Below are positions 1 through 7,802 of a DNA stretch of 40,266 nt, one piece after another. Every line of letters starts with the position of its first letter. Position 1 is the stretch's first letter. A model generated the notes under the pieces. It saw nothing but the letters and a program-made list of their open reading frames with translations, was not told the origin of the DNA and ran no database searches. The stretch lies in contig CASFPZ010000022.1 of assembly GCA_949296365.1 (NCBI GenBank), positions 1 to 40,266 on the forward strand, read 5' to 3'. A program made the position numbers and the translations under genes. This DNA is from an uncultured Akkermansia sp. (GTDB lineage Bacteria; Verrucomicrobiota; Verrucomicrobiia; Verrucomicrobiales; Akkermansiaceae).

Positions 1-189
1 TAACATATAACGGACAGAATCATTTTGGGTTGTGACTTACTGATTTACAATCAATTAGGTAATATTTTCTGCCTTCTTACTGTCAAAGATGGGAAAACGC
101 AATGAACGGTTGAGAAGCTTCTGCAATGCCAGTCGCAGCCGTTTAACGATGCTAACTTCCCTCTGGCCTGTATCTTGATGGTGGTATTG

Positions 190-220
190 CTTCCCCTTGG
201 AACTACCGCTCAAGGGGAAG
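190..220 (-). terminator. Perfect 10-bp inverted repeat after the envelope cluster, possible terminator
   Basis: CTTCCCCTTG (190-199) is perfectly complementary to CAAGGGGAAG (211-220), with an 11-nt loop. It lies 28 nt beyond the stop codon of the last gene of the minus-strand cluster, where a transcript end is expected. No T-run follows on the minus strand and only TTT follows on the plus strand, so it is not a textbook intrinsic terminator. It could instead be an RNA 3'-end stabiliser. The rest of 1-247 shows no convincing gene. Confidence 0.4.
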
Positions 221-247
221 TTTGAACTCCCAAAGTTTTAGCAGATA

Positions 248-1093
248 TCAATCAGGAATGACAGTTGCGTCTTTGGGGCCTTGTTGAGCTGGTTTTGTTG
301 GATCGAATTGAATGGCTCCTGACACGCGGACAGAACCGTTTGGAAAATAAACGAGGGTTGGCAACGTGCCGCTGATGCGTTTGTAATATTGAAGACTTTT
401 GCGGACGCCGTTGGGATTGACAATGGCATAGCCGAAGATTGTAGGCGTTGCCATAAAAAGAGTGTGGAGCGAGCCATGGGCGTCAACTCGGCAAACAGGG
501 TCGAAAAAACTCAGCCATTCGCCCACGTTGGTTGCATTGAGAGGAACTCCTGTTTCGGCATCTCGCACTTGGATATAGAGGTGATTCCTTTGGCGATTAG
601 TCATGCTGAGGACTGCATATTTACAAGGACGTTGACCCTGCGGCATTGCGACTTGAGACCAAATAGGCATGCCAGAGACAATGGAAAAGAGTTGTTTGCT
701 GGACGAATATGAGGAACGTCTATCAGGGGAATGCACTAAAGCGACAGCCTTGTAAGATCCATCGCGAGAGAGGTCGTAGAAATGACGAAGGTTGATGAGG
801 CGGGAAACTTGTTTGCCGGCAGGGATGGAGAGTGGCGGAAAGTTGGCGAAGCGCGACTGAGGCAATGGGACGCTACCATCGTTGTTCTCGAGGTGAATAT
901 CGAGCCAGGAAACACGATCTGTCCCTTGTAATTTGATTGGGCGCCCCGTGTTGTTGCTGATAGTCAGGCGCATTTGCACTGGTTCTCCACTGATAAATTG
1001 TTTTTTGATTGGCTCCATCCGAACGAATAGCTGAGCCAACGCTGGGAGACTGACGACAAACAGAAGGAATAAATAACTTAGAATACGTTTCAT
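248..1093 (-). CDS. Secreted beta-rich protein of unknown function
   Basis: The product is 281 residues. It has a clear Sec signal peptide (KR, then a hydrophobic stretch ending LPALAQ, cleavage near residue 21). The N-terminal part after cleavage reads like an Ig-like beta-sandwich: an EPVQMRLTISNNTGRPI stretch, typical of domains that compare ligand or scaffold strands, followed by alternating short strands. No catalytic motif is visible and I do not recognise a named family. It is the last gene of the minus-strand envelope cluster, starting 3 nt after the stop of the pseudokinase/SUMF1-like gene, so the two are almost certainly co-transcribed. It probably acts in the periplasm or at the outer surface. 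Confidence 0.8.
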   Translation of the reverse strand: MKRILSYLFLLFVVSLPALAQLFVRMEPIKKQFISGEPVQMRLTISNNTGRPIKLQGTDRVSWLDIHLENNDGSVPLPQSRFANFPPLSIPAGKQVSRLINLRHFYDLSRDGSYKAVALVHSPDRRSSYSSSKQLFSIVSGMPIWSQVAMPQGQRPCKYAVLSMTNRQRNHLYIQVRDAETGVPLNATNVGEWLSFFDPVCRVDAHGSLHTLFMATPTIFGYAIVNPNGVRKSLQYYKRISGTLPTLVYFPNGSVRVSGAIQFDPTKPAQQGPKDATVIPD

Positions 1094-1096
1094 AAT

Positions 1097-2581
1097 TTAG
1101 TGAGATGAAGGTTCGTGAACGGTACGAAATCCAGTCGTTGCTGAATAAAAATCGGGCCGCTCGTATCTGATTTTTTGTTTACCTGGGGAGAGACTGTTTC
1201 CGCCACAAATGACATGGCGTTTGGCTTCCATCGGCATAGCTGGATCCACCGCCATGCTCGAGGTCCATTCCGACATTCCTGAGACCATCCCGCAGAGGTT
1301 ATTGGAACTATCGACATCGTGCCGATAGTAATCAACTGGTCCCAAAGGATCTCCGCCTGGAGCGAGTGTCCGGGTTTGGCTGGCAATGTCTTCCCACTCG
1401 TCCTGAGTAGGCAATCTGTATCCTTTCCATGTAGCATAGGCCCAGGCATCCCAGAAATCGACATTGAAAACAGGGGTTTTGAGGCTCATGGCATATCCTT
1501 TCCACGAAAGACCTTGTTGGGCTGCTTTGAGAATGCTGGACCAATTGGGGGGGATGTGATTTTTTTTGTTTTCAGGTTGATCGGGGTGGTCGTATTTCCC
1601 CCGACTGTTTTCTGGCATATTGGCGAGGGTTTGGAGAAATCTGCTGTAGGCGCCGATAGTAACCTCGTGAGCATCGCAAATAAGGGTTTTGCGCTCTGGG
1701 CCAACCATGACTTCTACGCCCGTATGATCCGAGGTGAATGGCAGGCGGCGAGGTTCTTGGGGATACGAATCGGGCTCTTCTGGATCGTAATAAATAACCC
1801 ACACGATTGCAGAAACAAAAATAATGGCACAAATAGCAAGGGAAAAGGGATTTTTATACCAGGGTGGAGGCGGAGTAGCGTCAGAGAAGGCGTGTGAGGT
1901 CGTGTGCTCGATCTGCAGTTGATCTTTAACTGTAGCGACCATTTCTTTGATGTGATCCCAAGTTAACCGTCTCCCTTCTTGCCCGGAACGCATCCAGGTC
2001 GCAATGGTGTTCATGCGCGTGGCCCCTGGTGTTCTTGGCATGATGAGTGGGGGAATGATTCCGCCTATTGCAATCATGTCGCGGTTCGAATCCTCTGGAT
2101 CTCTTTTACCTGGTATGAGCGGGTTCAACAAACGAAAGTTTCCCGTTGCTTGATCCATGTAGATTAAGTCTGTCGAGAGCGGTTGAGTGGCGTATCCCCC
2201 TTGATTGAGAAAGTCTTCTACGTGGCAAATTGTTTGGAGAAGTTCCAACAAACGGTGGGTTGACAAAGTTTCGCCTCGTTGGATCAGGGCGGCGAGGTTT
2301 TCCCCTTCTGGGCGTTCACTGCTAAAAAACCAGATACCATCGGTTTGGCGAGCTTCGTAAACCGTCATGAAAAGTGGAAATTCGACTGCTGCCTTGGCTC
2401 GAACTTCGGCAAGGGTGGTGTCTAGATCCTGTCGACTGGCATGATCGGGATCTGACATTTCCAAAATGACTTTGCGCGAGGTCGATATCTGGATGGCATC
2501 GTATATGATCCTGCCATTTCTTTCTCCAATGAGAGAGAGAAGGTGGTAATCGCCGAAATTACATGGAAGAGTGAGTTTCAT
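1097..2581 (-). CDS. Pseudokinase - transmembrane helix - SUMF1/FGE-like fold protein
   Basis: Product 494 residues from the ATG at 2581; a TTG at 2599 in the same frame would add six residues. Residues 9-180 resemble a Ser/Thr kinase: the FGDYHLL start and the strand order match, but the glycine loop is degraded, the VAxK lysine position reads VILEM, HRD is replaced by LSTD and DFG by LNP. This should therefore not be an active kinase. A Pro-rich linker leads to one transmembrane helix (about 245-266). The C-terminal ~200 residues have FGE/SUMF1-type signatures (DAHEVTIGAYSRFL, a WDAWAYATWKGYRLPTQDEWE-type core, SEWTSS, CGGNS, TTGFRTV), but the paired catalytic cysteines before the final GFR are absent. 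Topology suggests a cytoplasmic pseudokinase coupled to a periplasmic ligand-binding fold. It follows the TPR gene closely (18 nt, or TTG start abutting its stop). Confidence 0.8.
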   Translation of the reverse strand: MKLTLPCNFGDYHLLSLIGERNGRIIYDAIQISTSRKVILEMSDPDHASRQDLDTTLAEVRAKAAVEFPLFMTVYEARQTDGIWFFSSERPEGENLAALIQRGETLSTHRLLELLQTICHVEDFLNQGGYATQPLSTDLIYMDQATGNFRLLNPLIPGKRDPEDSNRDMIAIGGIIPPLIMPRTPGATRMNTIATWMRSGQEGRRLTWDHIKEMVATVKDQLQIEHTTSHAFSDATPPPPWYKNPFSLAICAIIFVSAIVWVIYYDPEEPDSYPQEPRRLPFTSDHTGVEVMVGPERKTLICDAHEVTIGAYSRFLQTLANMPENSRGKYDHPDQPENKKNHIPPNWSSILKAAQQGLSWKGYAMSLKTPVFNVDFWDAWAYATWKGYRLPTQDEWEDIASQTRTLAPGGDPLGPVDYYRHDVDSSNNLCGMVSGMSEWTSSMAVDPAMPMEAKRHVICGGNSLSPGKQKIRYERPDFYSATTGFRTVHEPSSH

Positions 2582-2599
2582 GGTAAAAAATGATGGCAA

Positions 2600-3850
2600 T
2601 TATAACCCTTCAACTGGGAGATTATCCGACATTTGCTCTGCATCGAGAGGAGGCAAAAGCCCTTCGCTGTAAAATTCTTCCTGGTTAGAAGTACCCGATT
2701 TTTTCATCTGCATTTGCTCGACAATAAAGAGAACTCGTGGCGAGGCAAAGCAATCCATCGGCTCTCCCTTGTAATACAACTTGGCAGAAAACCCAAAATA
2801 TTTCAAATCGCCGTACGCAACAATTTCTTCATCGGTTAGAGGTGGCATATGGTAATGGACTTCTAACGTTTCTTCGCCATCTGCCCAGTCAACGGGTTCC
2901 GTGGTCCAACGGATTTCTGGCGGCGCTGCTCGCGTTAACTCGATTTTACGCCCATTGGCTGAGTCGTAAAAAAAGATAGGAATGTAGAGATCCTCTGGCC
3001 TGATGTTGAGCCCTTCTTTCATGAGAATGGGGATAGTGAGGATGACGTCTTGGCCGGAGTTGGGATCGTCTTGTCGGTATTGTAGGATGGCGCCAAACGC
3101 CATGTCGCCTCGCCTGTCTGCTGGTGACTCAAAGCCCGTTTCCAAATGTTTGGCTGCCAATTGGCCGTACTTACCGGCTTTATCTCGCATTGTGTACACT
3201 TTCAAAAAATATTCGCGTGACTTATCAGCATTGCGTAGAGCTTCGTAGGCTAACCCAAAATAATAGAGGAGAACGGGGTTGCCGGGCTCTACGGTGGCTG
3301 CTTCCTCTAACTTGAGAACAGATTTTCTCATGTCGCCCTCGATCTGGGCATAGCGAGCTTCTTTGAGCAATTGGGCTAGACGTGGGGTTAGCGGAACGTC
3401 GCCTTCTGTACTGGTGGCTGTGCGGGAATCGCTAGAATGGTCAGAACCTGTCGCTGCATTAGAAGATTGTTCTGTTGGAAGATCCTGGAGCGGAGGGGGA
3501 GTAAATGTTGGCACACTGCGTTGTCGCTGATTTTCTGAGTCTTCGCGGAGCATTTCTTCAACTGTGCGGGGGCGAATCTGTTCAATGAGTTCGTCTGATA
3601 TTGTCGGCTGGGTGTTCTTGGCTGTCGAAGAAGAATGAGGTGGCGCGTTATCAGTGGTTATGGTTGTGGCATTTTGCCTTGCTGGCGTGGTAGGGCTGGA
3701 TAACTTCAAGGTTAACGCGATCCCTACTGCCATGAGTTCGAAAAAGGCAAGGATCCCCAAGACTAGGCAAGCCAGGCGCAGGAATCGATCTGGCTTGGGC
3801 GGTTGAGAGGATGTGTCCGTGGAAAGTGTGGAGTCGTTAAGCTGTTCCAT
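2600..3850 (-). CDS. Membrane-anchored TPR protein with C-terminal beta domain
   Basis: The product is 416 residues. The N-terminus is hydrophilic, followed by one transmembrane helix at about 25-48 (FLRLACLVLGILAFFELMAVG). A long Ser/Thr/Pro-rich linker reaches residue 150. Residues 155-236 form about two tetratricopeptide repeats (ARYAQIEGDMRKSVLKLEEA, then NPVLLYYFGLAYEALRNADKSREYF). Residues 262-385 are a beta domain with the pattern FYDSANG...WADGEETLEVHYHMPP...YYGxxxKLYYKGE-like, which I associate with verrucomicrobial and planctomycetal TPR proteins but cannot name. It is probably a periplasmic scaffold tethered to the inner membrane. A 123-bp gap with a promoter-like sequence precedes it, so this gene and the next two may form a separate transcript. 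Confidence 0.8.
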   Translation of the reverse strand: MEQLNDSTLSTDTSSQPPKPDRFLRLACLVLGILAFFELMAVGIALTLKLSSPTTPARQNATTITTDNAPPHSSSTAKNTQPTISDELIEQIRPRTVEEMLREDSENQRQRSVPTFTPPPLQDLPTEQSSNAATGSDHSSDSRTATSTEGDVPLTPRLAQLLKEARYAQIEGDMRKSVLKLEEAATVEPGNPVLLYYFGLAYEALRNADKSREYFLKVYTMRDKAGKYGQLAAKHLETGFESPADRRGDMAFGAILQYRQDDPNSGQDVILTIPILMKEGLNIRPEDLYIPIFFYDSANGRKIELTRAAPPEIRWTTEPVDWADGEETLEVHYHMPPLTDEEIVAYGDLKYFGFSAKLYYKGEPMDCFASPRVLFIVEQMQMKKSGTSNQEEFYSEGLLPPLDAEQMSDNLPVEGL

Positions 3851-3898
3851 GAGGATGGTTCCCTCTAAAAACTATGAATGAATCATCAGGATATCGCA

Positions 3899-3927
3899 AG
3901 CATATTTGCGGATCGGACGGATTTCAA
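3899..3927 (-). promoter_or_regulatory. Sigma-70-like promoter upstream of the TPR gene
   Basis: On the minus strand, TTGAAA (3927-3922, 5 of 6 to consensus) is followed after exactly 17 nt by TATGCT (3904-3899, 4 of 6). Transcription would begin about 40 nt upstream of the ATG at 3850. It sits in the only sizeable gap (3851-3973) inside the nine-gene cluster. This is a motif match by eye, not a demonstrated promoter. Confidence 0.4.
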
Positions 3928-3973
3928 GAGTGATTTGCTGGTTTAATGCCATAAAGGGTCGATATATCTGGCA

Positions 3974-5386
3974 TTATGATTGACTGACTGGCGGACTAGG
4001 AGCTCTGAAAATGATGCGGGAAATCATCGTGTCGTGAATGTGAACCAACCCTAGCGAGTATGAGGAAATCTGCCAGGTATTCTCGTTTAGCGATAGTGGG
4101 GTGCCTATTAGGATTGAACCGTCGGTTAGGTAGAACTGAGCTAGGGTTGCGTCTGGTGAAGCGATGTCGGCCTCGGCGGATACTAAGGAAATTTGAGAAA
4201 TTTTACGTTGAGGTAGAACGAGTTTGTAGAGATGGGATTGGATGTGAAAATTGGCAGCATCGGGCGAGGATACAGAACCGCGAAGGAGGTCGCCATTGGT
4301 CAGTTGAACGATGGGAAAATCGAAAGATTGTTGCCGAGAGGGGGGAAGTTGTTTGGCTGGTTCTAGGAGTTGTTTGCCCGGGAATTGACCATTCCATTGA
4401 GTGACACGAAGGTGAGAGATGAGTAAAATGGAATCAAATGATTCTAACGAGAATCCAGAACCAAATTGCGGCTGGGCCTGGGAGGTCGGGGGACGATCCG
4501 GCGCTACTTCTCGCGTGCATTGTTTTGCCAACTGGCCATCGATGTAAACGTAATAGAGGCCTTGTTGACGATTGGCGAATAGATCGATGCGGGTGGATTG
4601 ACTTTGGACCTCTGATTCCTGGGAAACGGAATCGGTCTGTGGGGTCGGGTCGTTGGCCAGGGTGTCGGCCATGTCGTCGACAATTTCCGTTAGTTGGAAA
4701 ATATCGTGAAGGAAATGGAAGTCAACACATGCGTTAGCGGTGGATGAGTCATCTTTCCAGAGGTGCATGAGGAAACGTACGTAAGGTCTCCCTTGGAGAG
4801 AGAGTGATACGTGAATTGAATCCGAAAGAGCCATGGGGTAAGAAATTGTACCCCCTGGAGGCGTTGATAAAAAACTGCCTCGAAAAGTACTCCATGCTTG
4901 TGAGTTAACAGGATAAGACCCCTGAATTCCTGTCCATCCAGATGGGTTTTCGGTGCCAGCATAGATTAATTGACCTTGTTGATTGAATACGATGGATCGG
5001 AGTGATCGAAGTGGGATAGAAAGGTGTTCTCCCCAAGAGGCGGTTAGGTTAATGTAGTCGGTATTCAGCGACTCGAATTGACCGGAAAGGGTTTCTCCTG
5101 TGGCAAACCAAACGACGCATGGCCCTTCCATTTGTTTTTTGTGACTGGGATAGATAATTTCTTTGAGGTCAGAGGCGACAACGGGCAAAGGTTGATTGAA
5201 GTAAGTGGATTGAAAAGTCAGGGTGATGGACCCATTTGCCGGTTGTTGGTCGATGTTAATCGGATTTGCAGGAATGGTCGCTCCATTTTTGAAGAGGATG
5301 ATATCGTCGGCTGGAATAGGGGACTGTTCTCCGGCAAATAGAACTCCTGATAAAGCAAGAACGGTAAAAATGAAATGTGAGATCAT
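3974..5386 (-). CDS. Secreted multi-domain beta protein, paralogue A
   Basis: The product is 470 residues with a signal peptide (SHFIFTVLALSGVLFAGE). Two small beta-barrel modules (about 25-145) follow, each with the pattern of a short strand, Gly-rich turn (TGETLSGQF), long strand and a closing IPLRSLRSIVF. A central region (about 150-350) resembles a concanavalin-A/LamG-like sandwich with a low-complexity acidic insertion near residue 245. Two more modules (LTNGDLLRGSV, LTDGSILIGTP) end the protein. No enzymatic motif is visible. Its start overlaps the stop of paralogue B by the 4-nt ATGA, so translation is probably coupled. The domain order matches paralogue B and points to an ancient duplication. 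It is probably a periplasmic or surface structural protein. Confidence 0.8.
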   Translation of the reverse strand: MISHFIFTVLALSGVLFAGEQSPIPADDIILFKNGATIPANPINIDQQPANGSITLTFQSTYFNQPLPVVASDLKEIIYPSHKKQMEGPCVVWFATGETLSGQFESLNTDYINLTASWGEHLSIPLRSLRSIVFNQQGQLIYAGTENPSGWTGIQGSYPVNSQAWSTFRGSFLSTPPGGTISYPMALSDSIHVSLSLQGRPYVRFLMHLWKDDSSTANACVDFHFLHDIFQLTEIVDDMADTLANDPTPQTDSVSQESEVQSQSTRIDLFANRQQGLYYVYIDGQLAKQCTREVAPDRPPTSQAQPQFGSGFSLESFDSILLISHLRVTQWNGQFPGKQLLEPAKQLPPSRQQSFDFPIVQLTNGDLLRGSVSSPDAANFHIQSHLYKLVLPQRKISQISLVSAEADIASPDATLAQFYLTDGSILIGTPLSLNENTWQISSYSLGLVHIHDTMISRIIFRAPSPPVSQS

Positions 5387-6777
5387 GGGGTAGAGCGAGT
5401 TGGTGGCGCCTGTGCGAAAAAGTCGATGCGGATGACTTCTTCTTGTGGGATGGTAAGTAATCCCAGCGCTGGGTGCTGAATGGTCAATTGACGTTGTTTG
5501 AAGGCCTGGAGAGGACCGTAGAGTCGGCTCCCATTGCGAAGAACTACAGAGGCGTTGCGGGTGGTGTTGGGGATGGTAGCGGGCGCGGGGGGCGAAAATA
5601 ACATGAGTTCTGCATATTCAACGGGAATTTCCATGGCCCCTTGCGAGGTTTTAATGGTGATAATTCCTGTCTTGTTATTACATGAAATAATAGATCCTGA
5701 AATGGTCTTTTCGTCTTTTGTATGAATGCGATCGTTAGCTATAGGAGTATCATAGGGAACTTTTGCGCTGAGATCCCATTTGTTGAACAATCGCATGCCA
5801 TATAGCTCTACTTGGTCATGTGGAATCGAACAAATAAACCAGGAATGGCGAGGAACGCGCCAAGACGTTAAAATGTGACGAAGCGGTGGATTAGCATTGG
5901 TCGCTAGGCTGAATGAAATACTGTTGTTGACATGAGTGACACTGAGAAATAAATGGTGGCGTTGGCCGGGCTCTGGAATGGGAAGTCGAAGAATTTCATG
6001 CGTAGTTAAAGGTGTTGCCCTCCACGATAAACGCCACATGTAGCCGTCGGATTTTAAGTAAAGCCCTGGTGGATTGCTGAGCGGAGACCTGGAGCCATCT
6101 CCTCCAAAGAACAAAATCATCCGTTCTTGAGGAGAGGTAGGAGGGGGTGTTAATGGAATGCAGACTTCTAACCGGAGCTCGAAAGATGAAGGTGTTAATC
6201 CCATGTCTTTGCCCCATTCGGATTGGGAGGGCAAAAGGAGCTTGCGACCGGGTCGTTGGTCTGGGTTGAGGGTGTTAAGGCGCTGGAGAATCGATTGCTG
6301 GGTGTCTCGGGAAAAGGGCAATATCCACGAGGCATCGAGATAGGGGAGGTCTGGCAGGAGCGGCCTGAGTACTGGTTCATGTAATTTAACGGCTTTGATG
6401 AATCGGCGTGGAAGGGTAACTGGTTTGTCAAAGAATGGACAAGAAAAGATGGCATGTTGGGGGCCGATGGATTGAATGGAAACGGGAATGACTTCTCGCC
6501 AACCTCCATTCAGTACGAGCCAATCTTGGTAGAGAGAAGTTTCTGTTTGCCTCTGTATTTGTTCCATGTAAATGGAGCGAGTCATGTCTAGTTTGAGGTC
6601 CCAGGGCGTGGTTGAAGCCCCCTGGGGAAGGATTCGCAGTGAATTACGCTCGGTGTTGATCTCCTGCAATGTCCCAGTAACGTGAAATCCATCTTCAAGT
6701 GAAAGATCGGCATTGACGGTCGCTAGTGTGATCGAGGTCGCGAACCAGGTGAGAAAGACGAGAATCTTATTTTTCAT
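5383..6777 (-). CDS. Secreted multi-domain beta protein, paralogue B
   Basis: The product is 464 residues with a signal peptide (KNKILVFLTWFATSITLATVNA). The layout is as in its downstream neighbour: small barrel modules at the N-terminus (EDGFHVTGTL, then a LNGGWREV module ending in TLPRRFIKAV), a central lectin-like sandwich (about 150-340, including FELRLEVCIPL and YGMRLFNKW strands), and two C-terminal modules (KTISGSI...IPVEYAELMLF and LRNGSRLYGPL...IPQEEVIRIDF). Sequence identity to paralogue A is low, but the repeated closing pattern IP-x(4)-I/L-x-x-I/L is shared. Its start overlaps the end of the toroid gene by 11 nt. No function can be assigned. Confidence 0.8.
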   Translation of the reverse strand: MKNKILVFLTWFATSITLATVNADLSLEDGFHVTGTLQEINTERNSLRILPQGASTTPWDLKLDMTRSIYMEQIQRQTETSLYQDWLVLNGGWREVIPVSIQSIGPQHAIFSCPFFDKPVTLPRRFIKAVKLHEPVLRPLLPDLPYLDASWILPFSRDTQQSILQRLNTLNPDQRPGRKLLLPSQSEWGKDMGLTPSSFELRLEVCIPLTPPPTSPQERMILFFGGDGSRSPLSNPPGLYLKSDGYMWRLSWRATPLTTHEILRLPIPEPGQRHHLFLSVTHVNNSISFSLATNANPPLRHILTSWRVPRHSWFICSIPHDQVELYGMRLFNKWDLSAKVPYDTPIANDRIHTKDEKTISGSIISCNNKTGIITIKTSQGAMEIPVEYAELMLFSPPAPATIPNTTRNASVVLRNGSRLYGPLQAFKQRQLTIQHPALGLLTIPQEEVIRIDFFAQAPPTRSTP

Positions 6778-7798
6778 AGATAGGAAGGAAGCGATAGTTG
6801 ACGGCTAGTGACAATAGGACAAATGCTGTTTCGTATCCTGGGGAACGCATTAGTGTCCAAGATCCGTCTGGCGCCTGAGTCGCAGCGAGTTTCTCACAGA
6901 GGTGGTGGTTCCATTTTCTCCACAGAGATTCTCTGGCATGGAATAATGACTGGGCCATATAGTATTCTAAATAATGAGGGTAGGTGTCTTCTTGGACCTC
7001 CAGATGGTCTTCTAGAAAATGCAAGGTTTGCTGGAATTCTTGAGTTTGGTGTTGTTGCCCGAGCGCTTGAGTGAGCAAACCAATGGCTGACATGGCAATA
7101 CTCCCATCGCCAGGCGTCATATAACCGTAGATCCCGCGATCGTTACGGCAACTCGCCATAAACTTCAATCCCTTGTCAAAAACATGCTTAGGAATGCCTA
7201 TGCCTGCATTGGCTGCTGCATAGAGCGAAACCAGAATGCAACCTGTGACGCTAGCATCTGCATCTGTACTGTCAGGGGTATATCGCCAGGCGCCCACAGG
7301 ATTGTTGTTCTGAGCTTGTAGAATGAGGCTGACTGCTTTTTGGAGTGCTGGGCCAATGCGGTCGTCGAGAAGCATGCCATAGGTCTCTGCTAAAGCAAGT
7401 GTGGCAAACCCATGGGAATACATGCTATCGCCTATATAGCCAGATTCCGGGTCCTGTTGAGATAAAATGTAATTCAATGCTTTTTGCGCTAATTGGGCAT
7501 AGGAACCGGTAACTGGATCGTCTCCGTGAGCGAGTACGGCCATGAGACAGAAAGCGGCGGCGGCTGGATCGTCTCCGTAGGTCCCTGCAAATGTACCGTC
7601 GTCGCGTTGTGCTTGTCGGAGGAATTCGAGGCCTTTGACATACATATATTCGACCTGTGGTGGAATGGGATCGCCGTTCCGAGCTACGGAAGCTGCCCAA
7701 TTGTTATGCCCATTGTCGTCAGCCAGGCAGAACATAGAAATGCCAACCTCCCATAGTATGGTAAACAATAAAAAAGGGAAAACGCGTTGAACAACCAT
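6767..7798 (-). CDS. Secreted squalene-cyclase/prenyltransferase-like toroid protein
   Basis: Product is 343 residues from the ATG at 7798, four nt after the stop of the large upstream gene; that start gives a clean signal peptide (MVVQRVFPFLLFTILWEVG...). An upstream ATG at 7834 would bury it behind 12 residues. The mature protein is a run of helical-hairpin repeats of the QW/terpene-cyclase type: QRDDGTFAGTYGDD, QDPESGYIGDSMYSHGFA, AWRYTPDSTDADASVTG, RNDRGIYGYM, APDGSWTLMRS. It ends with ETAFVLLSLAVNYRFLPIYE, an ending I associate with planctomycete/PVC 'prenyltransferase/squalene oxidase repeat' proteins. The DxDD or SHC acid motifs of true cyclases are not evident, so an alpha/alpha-toroid binding scaffold is more likely than terpene chemistry. 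Confidence 0.85.
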   Translation of the reverse strand: MVVQRVFPFLLFTILWEVGISMFCLADDNGHNNWAASVARNGDPIPPQVEYMYVKGLEFLRQAQRDDGTFAGTYGDDPAAAAFCLMAVLAHGDDPVTGSYAQLAQKALNYILSQQDPESGYIGDSMYSHGFATLALAETYGMLLDDRIGPALQKAVSLILQAQNNNPVGAWRYTPDSTDADASVTGCILVSLYAAANAGIGIPKHVFDKGLKFMASCRNDRGIYGYMTPGDGSIAMSAIGLLTQALGQQHQTQEFQQTLHFLEDHLEVQEDTYPHYLEYYMAQSLFHARESLWRKWNHHLCEKLAATQAPDGSWTLMRSPGYETAFVLLSLAVNYRFLPIYEK

Positions 7799-7802
7799 GG
7801 TG

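Noticed and set aside
55..235. A minus-strand frame of about 50 codons that starts at TTG and contains a plausible basic protein sequence
   Set aside because: It has no strong start, contains the hairpin at 190-220, and other frames of the same stretch look equally protein-like.
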